A DNA stretch of 64,000 nucleotides from NCBI GenBank assembly GCA_027488935.1, contig JAIYAP010000071.1:124001-188000 (forward strand), given 5' to 3'. Origin of the DNA: Saprospiraceae bacterium (GTDB lineage: Bacteria; Bacteroidota; Bacteroidia; Chitinophagales; Saprospiraceae). Shown piece after piece: positions 17,377 to 28,909 of the stretch. The notes under the pieces were generated by a model. It did no database searches. It was not told the DNA's origin and worked only from the letters and a program-made list of their open reading frames with translations. The translations under genes and the position numbers were made by a program. The number at the start of each line of letters is the position of its first letter. Within the stretch, counting starts at the first letter, position 1.

Positions 17377-18858
17377 TTAAGTGGTAGCTGCTGGTTCGGA
17401 TTCTTCCACCTCATCCCGGTTGAGCAAATCTATATTCACCACCAGTGCGGCACACATAAAAAACAAGGACCCGATTTTATCCGTTTCCACCAAATCGTTC
17501 ATCAACATCAGCATATCTACCAGGGTGAAGCACAAAACAGCGGCAATGAGGGTCCTGCGCCGACTTATATTGCGGGTTTGATGAAATATTCTTTGACCAT
17601 TCAACATGGTAATGATGCTAAAAATCAGGAAAAATAATACACCTGGCAATCCTTGCTCCACCGCCATCATCAAGTAATAGTTGTGGATACCAGAGCGTTC
17701 GGGATTATTGCTCACATAAGTTTTAAAACTCGAAACCGTATAGTTTTTATAATACGTGTAAAAAGTACCCGGTCCGAAACCTGTCCAGGGCCTTTCTCGA
17801 ATCATATAACTTGCTGCTACCCAACGATATACCCGCTCCATCGTCGAAATATCTTCTAATTTCGTGGTCGCCTCCAGCAAACTTTCAAAACGGGCATGCG
17901 TCACCGCCTTTTCGTATTCAGGCGCAAACAGCAGCCAGTTGTCGCGCCTAGACACAAACCCTATTCCCAAGGCAAAAATCAGGCCTGTTCCGATCAGGGC
18001 AAAGCGCAAAAACTTCAACCGAATCACCCAATAAATACCGATGGCTGCCACCAAGGCCACATAGGCTGCACGGGTGTACGAAAAATTGATGCCCACTATA
18101 AAAGCCAGGATGCCAAAAACGAGGAGTAGCCAGGGCCCCGACCAGCGTTTGTACCAATAGGTGCCGAACCAGATAAAAGGCATAAACACCGCCAGCGAAC
18201 AGGCGTAGGTTACGTGGTTGCGGAAAAAGGGGCCCATCACATATTCGACCTCCTTAAAAGAAAATCCGATCATGGCATGGCGCACCAGCACAATCAACAT
18301 GGCCACCAAAAGGGGAATAAAAAACCACCATAGATGTTTTTTGAAATCCCGAGTACTGTTGAGTATGTGGGCCGTTAAAAAGTAAAAAACGATCACGTAC
18401 CAGCCTTTTGCCAGCCAATATTTTAGGGAAATAAAGGTGTTTTGCGAACTAATCATACACACACTCATCCAGGCCAAATGCAGCAATAACGCAATGGTTA
18501 TCGGATGCCGCAAAAACCGGGCGTCTACCAGCGACCAGTTTTTCAAAAACCACAAGCTGCCGGTAAGGGTTAGCAGCCACATAAATTGTTCGGAAGGAAA
18601 ATCGGTCGCAAAGCCGCCTGGCAAATCCTGCTCAATAGAAAGCGGGATGAACGCCAGCATTAAAAAGTAAATTTTTCTAAAATCAAGCACAGAAAGCCAA
18701 ACCAGGGCCAACATGGCCGGCAATGCGAGCAACCAAAGTGCTTCCAGCGCAATCCCGGCGATAATGGCACCCACGCCGATGGTCGCAAACAAGGCGAAAA
18801 GGCCTCCTTGCGGATGTTGGGCAGGTACCGACCAAAGGGTGCTGAAGCGGTTGCGCAT
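17377..18858 (-). CDS. O-antigen ligase / Wzy polymerase family membrane protein
   Basis: A 493-residue polytopic inner-membrane protein with about 11-12 hydrophobic segments. It carries the family's large periplasmic loop and Wzy_C region: RERPWTGFGPGTFYTYY, then SGIHNYYLMMAVEQGLPG, where the conserved His and Glu lie. Members ligate or polymerise lipid-linked O-antigen or exopolysaccharide at the periplasmic face. It lies 14 bases downstream of the Wzz-like gene, which indicates an operon for chain length and polymerisation or ligation. Polymerase and ligase cannot be told apart from sequence. Start at 18858 (MRNRFSTLWSVP) gives a short cytoplasmic N terminus. Confidence 0.85.
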   Translation of the reverse strand: MRNRFSTLWSVPAQHPQGGLFALFATIGVGAIIAGIALEALWLLALPAMLALVWLSVLDFRKIYFLMLAFIPLSIEQDLPGGFATDFPSEQFMWLLTLTGSLWFLKNWSLVDARFLRHPITIALLLHLAWMSVCMISSQNTFISLKYWLAKGWYVIVFYFLTAHILNSTRDFKKHLWWFFIPLLVAMLIVLVRHAMIGFSFKEVEYVMGPFFRNHVTYACSLAVFMPFIWFGTYWYKRWSGPWLLLVFGILAFIVGINFSYTRAAYVALVAAIGIYWVIRLKFLRFALIGTGLIFALGIGFVSRRDNWLLFAPEYEKAVTHARFESLLEATTKLEDISTMERVYRWVAASYMIRERPWTGFGPGTFYTYYKNYTVSSFKTYVSNNPERSGIHNYYLMMAVEQGLPGVLFFLIFSIITMLNGQRIFHQTRNISRRRTLIAAVLCFTLVDMLMLMNDLVETDKIGSLFFMCAALVVNIDLLNRDEVEESEPAATT

Positions 18859-18872
18859 GGGATGGCTTCGGT

Positions 18873-20000
18873 CTAGGGCTTTTTAGTAATCTCCGACCAG
18901 TTAAAATCGCGGTAACTATCGAAAATTAATACCCCAATAATTGAAAAGAACAATGCGGCAACCATCGCGGCAAGGATGAGCATGGTGCGTTTGGGACGGC
19001 TTTTAATCAACGGAACATCCGCTGCTTCCAGCAATTGCACCGCCGGAATATTGGTATTGTAGGCTGCTTTAATTTGATTGTATCGCTCCTGGTCAAAGCT
19101 TAATTGTTTGCGCGCCTGGAAGTGCAAGTCGGCCAACACCGAAATTTTTGGAAGGCCTTCATTGTATTGCTTCAAGGTCAGGTTGTCCGAACTCAAATCT
19201 TTCGACATCAATTGTCTGCGCTCCATTTCATAGGCGCGCAGGTCGGCTTTGATATATTGAATGGTATCTTGTGGGATCAGGGGGTTGTTTTCCAGGACTT
19301 CCAGACGGGCTTTTCCGTGAATAATTTCCGACTCTGCGGTGGAGAGTTGGCTGGCAATTTGCTCGCCCTGGGTTCCGGCATTATAAATACCATAAAACGC
19401 TTGCAGATCGCGCAGGCTATCGCCCAACTGGATCAGTTCTCTTTTTTTGCGGTTCATATTCTCATCAAAAGTAAGCAACAGGGTAGCCTGGCTATTTTTG
19501 ATCAGTCGTTGGCCAATATCATTAATTTTATCTCGGGCAGCATTGGCCATTTCTGCGGCCATTTTGGGGTCTGTATCTTCCACACTCAGTTCGATCGCGT
19601 CATTTTTGTTTTTCTGGGCGGCATAAAGCCCCATAAACCGCTCCCGTATTTTGTATTTGCCTTTTTGGGTGGTCGAGTCAATATCGTAATGATCGTACAG
19701 GTGAAACCGCTTTACCATATAATCAATGACTTCCGAGCTGTTGGCAATTTCCGCGATGCGGTCCAGGTCGCGGTCCGATCCAAAATACTGGGTTACCTGA
19801 CTGGTATAGCCAAAAATGAGTTCCGGATTAGAAAGTTCCGGGCTGGCAGCATAAAAAATAGTGGTTGCCTTGTAGTAGTTGTCGAGCAGCAGGGTGGCGG
19901 CAATACTGCCCAGGAGCGTAACGATCATCATATTGCGGATGGCCTTTCTCCATTGATAAATGGAGGCCAACACGCTTACCAGGTTGTCGCGGTTATTCAT
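18873..20000 (-). CDS. Wzz-like polysaccharide chain-length determinant
   Basis: A 375-residue Wzz/PCP-type protein. One membrane helix lies near the N terminus (MMIVTLLGSIAATLLL, about 23-38) and one near the C terminus (about 340-362), with a long, mostly helical periplasmic region between them and a Pro-containing stretch (VPLIKSRPKRT) just before the second helix. There is no cytoplasmic tyrosine-kinase domain, so it is PCP-1-like rather than a Wzc-type kinase. It would set chain length of the polysaccharide made by the neighbouring ligase/polymerase. The first gene of a two-gene operon; a TACTTTTG box lies at 20054-20061. Confidence 0.85.
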   Translation of the reverse strand: MNNRDNLVSVLASIYQWRKAIRNMMIVTLLGSIAATLLLDNYYKATTIFYAASPELSNPELIFGYTSQVTQYFGSDRDLDRIAEIANSSEVIDYMVKRFHLYDHYDIDSTTQKGKYKIRERFMGLYAAQKNKNDAIELSVEDTDPKMAAEMANAARDKINDIGQRLIKNSQATLLLTFDENMNRKKRELIQLGDSLRDLQAFYGIYNAGTQGEQIASQLSTAESEIIHGKARLEVLENNPLIPQDTIQYIKADLRAYEMERRQLMSKDLSSDNLTLKQYNEGLPKISVLADLHFQARKQLSFDQERYNQIKAAYNTNIPAVQLLEAADVPLIKSRPKRTMLILAAMVAALFFSIIGVLIFDSYRDFNWSEITKKP

Positions 20001-20053
20001 AAACGTAAGAGTTGTACCGGCAGTCGTAAAAAGTTGGATTCAAAACAGCGCCG

Positions 20054-20061
20054 CAAAAGTA
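20054..20061 (-). promoter_or_regulatory. -7 box of the Wzz-like operon
   Basis: TACTTTTG on the minus strand, 53 bases before the ATG at 20000. It sits just below the terminator of the upstream TPR gene, so the two units are separated. Confidence 0.5.
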
Positions 20062-20063
20062 GT

Positions 20064-20104
20064 AAAAAACAACACCGCCCGGTGGAACTTTCCATCGGGC
20101 GGTG
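20064..20104 (-). terminator. Intrinsic terminator after the TPR gene
   Basis: Perfect 9-bp arms CACCGCCCG (20073-20081) and CGGGCGGTG (20096-20104) with a 14-base loop. On the minus strand the hairpin is followed by TTG and six T. Confidence 0.8.
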
Positions 20105-20109
20105 AAACA

Positions 20110-20129
20110 GTTCCGATTTTAATCGGAAC
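20110..20129. repeat. Second hairpin below the TPR gene
   Basis: Perfect 8-bp arms GTTCCGAT and ATCGGAAC around a 4-base loop, between the TPR stop (20168) and the terminator hairpin. No T-run follows it directly. It may protect the 3' end or assist termination. Confidence 0.6.
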
Positions 20130-20167
20130 GAATGAAAACAAAATATGCTGCCTGGTGCCTTCAAAAA

Positions 20168-21070
20168 TTACCGGGCACCTTTGCTTTTAGCAGAACCCTT
20201 TCCTGAAGACTTGGTCGCAGCGGGCAAAGCGGGTACAAATTTCTCGCATTCAACCAGCATTTGTGCTGCTTTGACTGCGAAACGGCTGTTTGGATCGTCG
20301 TCTTTAAATTTGCGTTGCATGAAAAAACGCAATTCTTTCGCAGCCTCATCGTAGCGTTTGGCCTGCAACAGGCATTCGCCACGACGCAAGCGTGCCAACC
20401 AGTGAATCGGTTGTACAGCAAAGGAACGTTTGATGGTGTAATCAAAGTCCGAAGCAGCACTTTCCCATTCGTTGCGCTGCATTTTTATCTTGCCGCGTCC
20501 GTAATAAGGCTCGGCATTGTTTGGATATAAATCGATGCTTTTGGAAAAGTCGTATAAAGCATCGTTGAAGTTTTGCAATTTATAATTCACATAGCCCCGA
20601 CGTTCGTAAGCCAGCGCATGTTTTTCATATTTTTCGATCGCACGGCTCAAGGCTTCAGAAGCTTCGATGCGTTTGCCGGCCTCAATCAGTTGGCGACCCA
20701 GCATAAACTCGGTTACCGCTGCTTTTTCTGATTTAGGTTCGATATTTTGTTCGTCCAAAATCTGGCCGTTTAATACCCACCATGCGCCCACGTGACCTGC
20801 AACGGCAAACTGTGCAATTTCCTTCAGGATCGAAGTCGTGCTGCGCCAGTTTTTTTCGGTGCTCATCAGCGTTTGCTGCGGAACAATAAACGCAAATTCT
20901 TCCTCGCTGAAAACCGTTTCGGCTTTGAAAAGTACATCATTTTTAAAATAGCTTTCAATCCGCGTATGCCAATGGCGTAACACCATGTCATACGTGCGTT
21001 GAGAACCAAAATCAAGCCTACCTTTAAAAATCAGCTTGAGTAATTGAGTAGCCTGCGCTTGCGTAGTCAT
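20168..21070 (-). CDS. TPR-repeat cytoplasmic protein
   Basis: A 300-residue protein without a signal peptide. Residues 1-120 form a domain I do not recognise, rich in aromatic residues (RLDFGSQRTYDMVLRHWHTR). Residues about 120-265 hold at least three TPR units, with the consensus spacing seen in AYERRGYVNYKLQNFNDAL and PYYGRGKIKMQRNEWESA. The C-terminal 20 residues are Ser/Lys/Gly-rich and positively charged. TPRs mediate protein binding; the partner is not evident. It is divergent from gyrB across a 670-base gap and has a strong terminator. Confidence 0.7.
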   Translation of the reverse strand: MTTQAQATQLLKLIFKGRLDFGSQRTYDMVLRHWHTRIESYFKNDVLFKAETVFSEEEFAFIVPQQTLMSTEKNWRSTTSILKEIAQFAVAGHVGAWWVLNGQILDEQNIEPKSEKAAVTEFMLGRQLIEAGKRIEASEALSRAIEKYEKHALAYERRGYVNYKLQNFNDALYDFSKSIDLYPNNAEPYYGRGKIKMQRNEWESAASDFDYTIKRSFAVQPIHWLARLRRGECLLQAKRYDEAAKELRFFMQRKFKDDDPNSRFAVKAAQMLVECEKFVPALPAATKSSGKGSAKSKGAR

Positions 21071-23723
<2,653 letters not shown>

Positions 23724-23750
23724 AAGGCTGTTTTTACGTTGGGAGGAGGC

Positions 23751-24671
23751 TTATTTAATTTCCTCCTCCCAGCGCTTTTTAAATTGATCCAATACCCGCT
23801 GCTGAAAATTGAGCGGATGATGTTTGGATACATAACGCCGCGACTTGAGGGCCACCTCAAAAACTGTGGGGTCCATCACCCGAAATTTGCGTTGCCAAAA
23901 CTTTAACGTTAACTGCATGCAACGCTGATCCAACCAAGTGCCCAAGCGACCCGCTAGGAGCCATTCCAATAAATTTTTTAAGTAAAAACGCTGCTTTTTC
24001 GCTGGACGCGCCTTTGGATGCGGCGGGAAATTGGGATAGTATTGCCAGGCCCACGGGTTCGCGTTGCAAAATTGCTCATACCACGTTTGGTCATAAAGCG
24101 GAAGTAAAGTTACTGTCTCTGTAGCCGTAAACAGGTTTTTTTCTTCAATTTCGAGGTGGGCCGTATCAATAAAGTAATTGACACAGAAGTATTTATGCGA
24201 ATTAAAAAGCAAAGTCTTTTTAAATAAAATCAGCAAAGTACGCGCCAGCCAAAGTCGACCAGACGCGGTAATCAGGAAATAATCAATATCCCCGTCGGAT
24301 TTTACAACGCCCTTCGACAAAGAACCCGAAACAAAGACCGCCCGTACAAAGGGGAAACAAGCCATGAGTTTGGACATGCGCAAGGCAATGGGCAGGTACG
24401 TTTGCGCCCGTGCCTCCGCTTCTTGTCGTTGTACCAGCCAACGAGGTTCGTTTTTTGTCTGATAATAACCATCAAATTGATAGATAATCCCCTGCGCCAC
24501 CAATTCATTTAGTTTATCTTCAAGTACTGCTGCACCCTGCTTGCTGTTCGTATACATCCACACTTCATTTGCCGACAATGGGTGGGCAAAAAATTCAAAG
24601 TAGAGCAACGTGTGCATCACGGCACAAGTTGTCGGGCAAGCAACATCGATTGACAGGATAATTTCAGACAT
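23751..24671 (-). CDS. Nucleotidyltransferase-domain protein
   Basis: A 306-residue protein. Residues 1-90 look like a small winged-helix region (HPLSANEVWMYTNSKQGAAV, then LVAQGIIYQFDGYYQT). Residues about 100-170 hold a polymerase-beta-type nucleotidyltransferase core: VSGSLSKGVVKSDGDIDYFL, with the GS motif and the two catalytic Asp of DGDID, followed by WLARTLLILFKK. The substrate is unknown; relatives modify small molecules, tRNA or proteins. The start at 24671 (MSEIILSIDV) is taken over an ATG 48 bases upstream because the extra residues are low quality. A TAATTTTG box lies at 24745-24752. Divergent from hemN. Confidence 0.75.
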   Translation of the reverse strand: MSEIILSIDVACPTTCAVMHTLLYFEFFAHPLSANEVWMYTNSKQGAAVLEDKLNELVAQGIIYQFDGYYQTKNEPRWLVQRQEAEARAQTYLPIALRMSKLMACFPFVRAVFVSGSLSKGVVKSDGDIDYFLITASGRLWLARTLLILFKKTLLFNSHKYFCVNYFIDTAHLEIEEKNLFTATETVTLLPLYDQTWYEQFCNANPWAWQYYPNFPPHPKARPAKKQRFYLKNLLEWLLAGRLGTWLDQRCMQLTLKFWQRKFRVMDPTVFEVALKSRRYVSKHHPLNFQQRVLDQFKKRWEEEIK

Positions 24672-24744
24672 AAGGTGATTAAAATCGAAGAACAAGATAG
24701 TGTGCAATTGCAAATTCACAAACGGTTTTTGTGTATTAAAAAGC

Positions 24745-24752
24745 CAAAATTA
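24745..24752 (-). promoter_or_regulatory. -7 box of the nucleotidyltransferase gene
   Basis: TAATTTTG on the minus strand, 73 bases before the chosen ATG at 24671. No -33 TTTG at the usual distance. Confidence 0.4.
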
Positions 24753-24829
24753 TACTGAAATGGGAATAACTATGATTGGAATCAGCTTTTGTTGTGCTGA
24801 ATCGCAGCTTTAAGATGATTTAAGGTCAA

Positions 24830-24837
24830 TAACCTTG
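24830..24837 (+). promoter_or_regulatory. Possible -7 box of hemN
   Basis: TAACCTTG, one mismatch to TAnnTTTG, 32 bases before the hemN ATG. Confidence 0.35.
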
Positions 24838-24869
24838 CAGCGTTTTTTACATTGTAATACAACAAATCA

Positions 24870-26213
24870 ATGGATACTACCCTGCTTACGAAATACGATG
24901 TAGCGGCGCCGCGTTACACCAGCTACCCGACTGTACCTTATTGGACCGCCCAAACCATGCCTGCTGATACTTGGCTTGATCGGGTGCAAAAGTCAGCAAA
25001 TTCTGCACTCGCCTTGAGTTTATATGTGCATTTGCCTTTTTGCGATAGCCTTTGTACCTACTGCGGCTGCAACAAGCATATTACCAAAAATCACCGTGTG
25101 GAGGAGCCTTATATTGAAACACTGCTCCAGGAATGGAAAATGTACTGCGCAGCTTTGCCCGGTCGGCCCATTTTGAATGAACTGCATTTGGGCGGCGGCA
25201 CCCCTACCTTTTTTAATGCAAGTAATTTAAAACACTTGGTCGAAAGTATTTTAAAAACCGTCGACTTGCCCGTTGCGCCCGATTTCGGCTTTGAAGCCCA
25301 TCCCTGGAGTACCACCAAAGCCCATTTGCAAACCTTGTACGACCTGGGATTTCGGCGGGTAAGTATTGGGGTGCAGGATTTTGATGAAGACCTGATGAAA
25401 TTGGTGAACCGAAGCCAAAGTATTGCATCCATCCAGCGTTGTACGGAAGATGCCCGGGCAATCGGTTATACCTCTATTAATTATGACCTGATTTATGGCT
25501 TGCCGCGACAAACACCTGCACATATTGAACGGGTTGCTGATTTTATTGCCCAATTAATGCCCGAACGCATCGCTTTTTACGCCTATGCGCATGTGCCCTG
25601 GCTCAAGCGCAGCCAGGATGCCTATTCGGAGGCCGATTTGCCTACAGGGGCCGACAAGCGTTTGCTGTACGAAATAGGGCGCGCCCGTTTTGAAGCCCTG
25701 GGATATCAGGAAATTGGCATGGATCATTTTGCATTGCCGCAGGATAGCTTATCCGAAGCACTAAAAATGGGGGTATTACACCGCAATTTTATGGGATATA
25801 CGACGACCCGCAGTCGTTTGATGATTGGTTTAGGCGCTTCCGCCATCAGCGATACCTGGGATGCTTTTGCGCAGAATGAAAAAAATATTGCCGATTACCA
25901 GCGCGTCGTACAGGAGGGGCACTTGCCTGTTTTCAGAGGCCATTTTTTGGATGCGGAAGACCAGTTGCTGCGGATGCATATTTTAAATTTAATGACCCGC
26001 TTCGAAACCCGTTGGACGGAGCCACATCCTGCTTTGTCGGCTGCGTTGTTGCGTTTGGAACCCCTTCTGGCCGATGGCTTGGTGGAAATTGAGCCAATGT
26101 GTGTAAAAGTAAGCGATGCAGGTCGTGCCTTTTTGCGCAATATTTGTATGGCATTCGATGCCCATTATTGGCAAAAGCAGCCAGCGGGCAGGTTGTTTAG
26201 CCAGGCGGTTTAA
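24870..26213 (+). CDS. hemN: Oxygen-independent coproporphyrinogen III oxidase
   Basis: A 447-residue radical SAM enzyme that decarboxylates coproporphyrinogen III to protoporphyrinogen IX in haem synthesis without oxygen. The N terminus (KYDVAAPRYTSYPTVPYW) is that of true HemN. The [4Fe-4S] motif is in LPFCDSLCTYCGCNKH (CxxxCxxC with the extra Cys of HemN), followed by HLGGGTPTFF. The SAM-binding and C-terminal HemN domains are complete, including GLGASAISDTWDAFAQN. Length fits. The extra Cys and N-terminal match argue against the HemW paralogue. KynU follows 77 bases later on the same strand. Confidence 0.95.
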   Translation: MDTTLLTKYDVAAPRYTSYPTVPYWTAQTMPADTWLDRVQKSANSALALSLYVHLPFCDSLCTYCGCNKHITKNHRVEEPYIETLLQEWKMYCAALPGRPILNELHLGGGTPTFFNASNLKHLVESILKTVDLPVAPDFGFEAHPWSTTKAHLQTLYDLGFRRVSIGVQDFDEDLMKLVNRSQSIASIQRCTEDARAIGYTSINYDLIYGLPRQTPAHIERVADFIAQLMPERIAFYAYAHVPWLKRSQDAYSEADLPTGADKRLLYEIGRARFEALGYQEIGMDHFALPQDSLSEALKMGVLHRNFMGYTTTRSRLMIGLGASAISDTWDAFAQNEKNIADYQRVVQEGHLPVFRGHFLDAEDQLLRMHILNLMTRFETRWTEPHPALSAALLRLEPLLADGLVEIEPMCVKVSDAGRAFLRNICMAFDAHYWQKQPAGRLFSQAV

Positions 26214-26290
26214 AAGCGTTTTTTTAGAGCAATAAATTTTGTTCAAATTTGCAGATTGAAAACGCCCCTACACAGGGTAAACGCCATTTT

Positions 26291-27550
26291 ATGCAATACG
26301 AAAATACGCTTGCTTTTGCACGCCGCATGGATCGGGAAGATCCTTTGCGCGCTTTCCGGTCTCAGTTTTTGTTTCCCAAACACGACGACAAACCAGCGTT
26401 TTATTTTTGTGGCAACTCCTTAGGTTTGCAACCCAAAACCATGCGGCGCGCCCTGATGCAGGAGTTGGATCAATGGCAGCAATATGGGGTAGAAGGGCAT
26501 TTTAAAGGTGACATGCCCTGGATGTATTACCACAAATTTCTTAAAAACCAAAGTGCGCAAGTGGTGGGCGCGTTGCCCGAAGAGGTGGTTGTGATGAATA
26601 CCCTGACGGTAAACCTGCATTTGATGATGGTTTCGTTTTATCGTCCCAATGCGCAGCGTTATAAAATTATCATGGAAGCGGGTGCTTTCCCAAGCGATCA
26701 GTATGCGATGGAAACCCAGGTACGCTGGCATGGGTACGCGCCAGAAGATGCGATTATTGAAATTGCGCCGCGTGCGGGTGAAGAACACTTGCGGAATGAA
26801 GATATTATCGCCATGATTGAGCAAACGGGTGATCAGTTGGCCCTGGTCATGTTTGCAGGCGTAAATTATTACACCGGCCAATTTTTTGATTTACAGGCCA
26901 TTACCGAGGTTGCGCATCGCGTGGGTGCGCTGGCGGGTTTTGATTTGGCACATACTGCGGGCAATTTGCCCTTGCGCTTGCACGATTGGGGTGCCGATTT
27001 TGCCGTTTGGTGCAGTTACAAATATATGAATTCGGGTCCGGGCGGGCCTTCGGGTGCGTTCGTGCACACGCGGCATGCGCACAACCCCGACTTGCCGCGT
27101 TTTGCGGGTTGGTGGGGCCACGATGAATCGGAGCGTTTTCAGATGCGAAAGGGATTCAAACCCATGGTGGGTGCAGATGGTTGGCAGTTGAGCAATGCAC
27201 AAATATTCGCTTTTGCGGCCCACAAAGCCAGTCTGGATATATTTGAAGCGGCGGGTATGGACAATTTGCGCAAAAAAAGCCTGTTGCTGACGGGTTATTT
27301 GGAATGGATACTGGATCAGGTAAATCCGGGCGGGGAGCGTTTTAAACTCATCACGCCACGCGATCCTGCGGCACGGGGTTGTCAATTATCGGTATTGACA
27401 GATGCCAGCGGCCGGGCATTATTTGATTATTTGTCGGAAAACGGGGTAATATGCGACTGGCGCGAACCCAATGTAATTCGGTTCGCGCCAGCGCCATTGT
27501 ATAATTCCTTTGAAGATGTGTGGCGTTTGGGCCAGTTGTTGCGCCTATAA
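26291..27550 (+). CDS. kynU: Kynureninase
   Basis: A 419-residue PLP enzyme that cleaves kynurenine or 3-hydroxykynurenine to (hydroxy)anthranilate and alanine. The PLP lysine lies in WCSYKYMNSGPGGPSGAF, the Asp that contacts the pyridine nitrogen is in FDLAHTAGNLPL, and WWGHDESERFQMRKGF and the N-terminal FCGNSLGLQPK are typical. The ATG at 26291 gives the family's usual start; an in-frame TTG lies 42 bases upstream. Other kynurenine-pathway genes (TDO, KMO, arylformamidase) are not in the window. Its stop overlaps by 6 bases with the stop end of the convergent gene at 27545. Confidence 0.95.
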   Translation: MQYENTLAFARRMDREDPLRAFRSQFLFPKHDDKPAFYFCGNSLGLQPKTMRRALMQELDQWQQYGVEGHFKGDMPWMYYHKFLKNQSAQVVGALPEEVVVMNTLTVNLHLMMVSFYRPNAQRYKIIMEAGAFPSDQYAMETQVRWHGYAPEDAIIEIAPRAGEEHLRNEDIIAMIEQTGDQLALVMFAGVNYYTGQFFDLQAITEVAHRVGALAGFDLAHTAGNLPLRLHDWGADFAVWCSYKYMNSGPGGPSGAFVHTRHAHNPDLPRFAGWWGHDESERFQMRKGFKPMVGADGWQLSNAQIFAFAAHKASLDIFEAAGMDNLRKKSLLLTGYLEWILDQVNPGGERFKLITPRDPAARGCQLSVLTDASGRALFDYLSENGVICDWREPNVIRFAPAPLYNSFEDVWRLGQLLRL

Positions 27551-28696
27551 TTTCAGCAAATTCATGCTGTAATACAGTGAAGCGCCAAAAAATGAAATGC
27601 GTCCGTTCGACAAAGCGGCGTTATCGCTGTACCGTGTGTACAGGTTGTCGATGTCCGACAGACCCAGGTTGGCACGGAGGCCAATTACCCCGTCCACGTC
27701 TTTATTTTTAAAATTAACTTTGTACTGCATTCCTGCGATCAAGCCAATTTCTGTTTTTTTGAAGTCGTTGTTGGCTTTGTATAGCTTGTTTTCTTCCGGT
27801 TTTTGAATGCCTTTTCCGCCGCTTGTAAGCAAACGACCCACGTAAGGGCCCGCCATGATGGAAAGCCGACCATCGCGGCGCAGGGTAATTTCGGGTACAA
27901 AAGCGATATTCAACCAGGTTGTGTTATAGGTGAGGTTGCGTTCGTAGTTGGTAACGACGGTATCGTCAATTACCGTAAATGCCGAAACGGCACTGGCAAA
28001 ACGCCCGATTACGTTCAGTTCGATATTGACGCTAATGAATCCGCCGCGGCCTTTGAAGGTAAGTCCGGTGCCAATTTCCCAGCCGGGCTTCCAGTCAAAT
28101 TTGGGCGCATTGCCAAAATCGTCTTTTGGTAAAAAACCTGTAGCGCGGATATTATGGTAATTCAAGCCGCCGCGCAAACGCACCTGCATGGTGCTGGGGG
28201 CAAATTCGCGTTCAAATACATATTCGTTGGTAACGGTTCGGCTACCTTTTTGTCCTTCGGTGTTGATTTGCAATTCGCGGTTGCCGAGCAGGCGATATTT
28301 GATCTTTTTCGGATCGTCGTGTTGGGGGTTTTCAAAAATATAGCCCTCATATTCGGCCGAAGTGAGGATATAGCGCACGGGCTCGGTTTTATTTTGTCCG
28401 CGTGCGATGGTGATAAAAGTAATCACGGTATCTCTTTTTTCCAGGCGCAGCAAATCGAGTGTTACGGTATCGCCCGTTTCTGGTTTGATACGCACCGTTT
28501 TTCCTACCAGCGTACTGTCATTTGCAATCGTCCAGATTTCAAGTCGGTCGCCGCGGTCGGTTGGCATAAACCAGGTTCCGTTTAAGGCGCGCAGTTCGCG
28601 AAAAATAGGTTTAACGTCTTCGGCATAAATCTGGGCGGTTGCCAAAAGTGGTAACAGGCCGAAGAAAAGGCAAATGGAAAGTCGGATCAAACGCAT
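27545..28696 (-). CDS. Exported protein with lipocalin-like N domain and outer-membrane barrel
   Basis: A 383-residue protein with a signal peptide (MRLIRLSICLFFGLLPLLATAQ), so the ATG at 28696 is chosen over one 18 bases upstream. Residues about 25-160 look like a small beta domain of the kind in DUF6265-type proteins: ALNGTWFMPTDRGDRLEIW and DSTLVGKTVRI, then LLRLEKRDTVITFIT. Residues about 165-383 look like a beta barrel (GGLNYHNIRATGF, IMAGPYVGRLLTSGG, GLIAGMQYKVNFKN, and a closing strand FFGASLYYSMNLLKL). I know no activity for this arrangement. It is divergent from the ECF sigma gene with a 213-base gap, and its stop overlaps kynU's. Confidence 0.6.
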   Translation of the reverse strand: MRLIRLSICLFFGLLPLLATAQIYAEDVKPIFRELRALNGTWFMPTDRGDRLEIWTIANDSTLVGKTVRIKPETGDTVTLDLLRLEKRDTVITFITIARGQNKTEPVRYILTSAEYEGYIFENPQHDDPKKIKYRLLGNRELQINTEGQKGSRTVTNEYVFEREFAPSTMQVRLRGGLNYHNIRATGFLPKDDFGNAPKFDWKPGWEIGTGLTFKGRGGFISVNIELNVIGRFASAVSAFTVIDDTVVTNYERNLTYNTTWLNIAFVPEITLRRDGRLSIMAGPYVGRLLTSGGKGIQKPEENKLYKANNDFKKTEIGLIAGMQYKVNFKNKDVDGVIGLRANLGLSDIDNLYTRYSDNAALSNGRISFFGASLYYSMNLLKL

Positions 28697-28909
28697 AAGT
28701 TTATTTTTTAGCAAAAAAACGAGCTAGAAATGACTACTGCATTATAAGCAATCAGTTTTTTTACCGGAACCTTTTTCTTTGTCGTAAAAAGAGGTGTTTT
28801 GAGGCTTGAAATCGGTTTTTTTTATAATCCTGACAGGCGTTTGACAATAAAATGTTAAAATGCCTGCAACCCCGTACAATTCTTGTTGTCATTCTTATCA
28901 AATAACAAA

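Noticed and set aside
28840-28870. TTGACA followed by an AT-rich stretch, like an E. coli sigma-70 promoter
   Set aside because: Bacteroidota use TTTG/TAnnTTTG promoters, and no TATAAT lies at the right distance.
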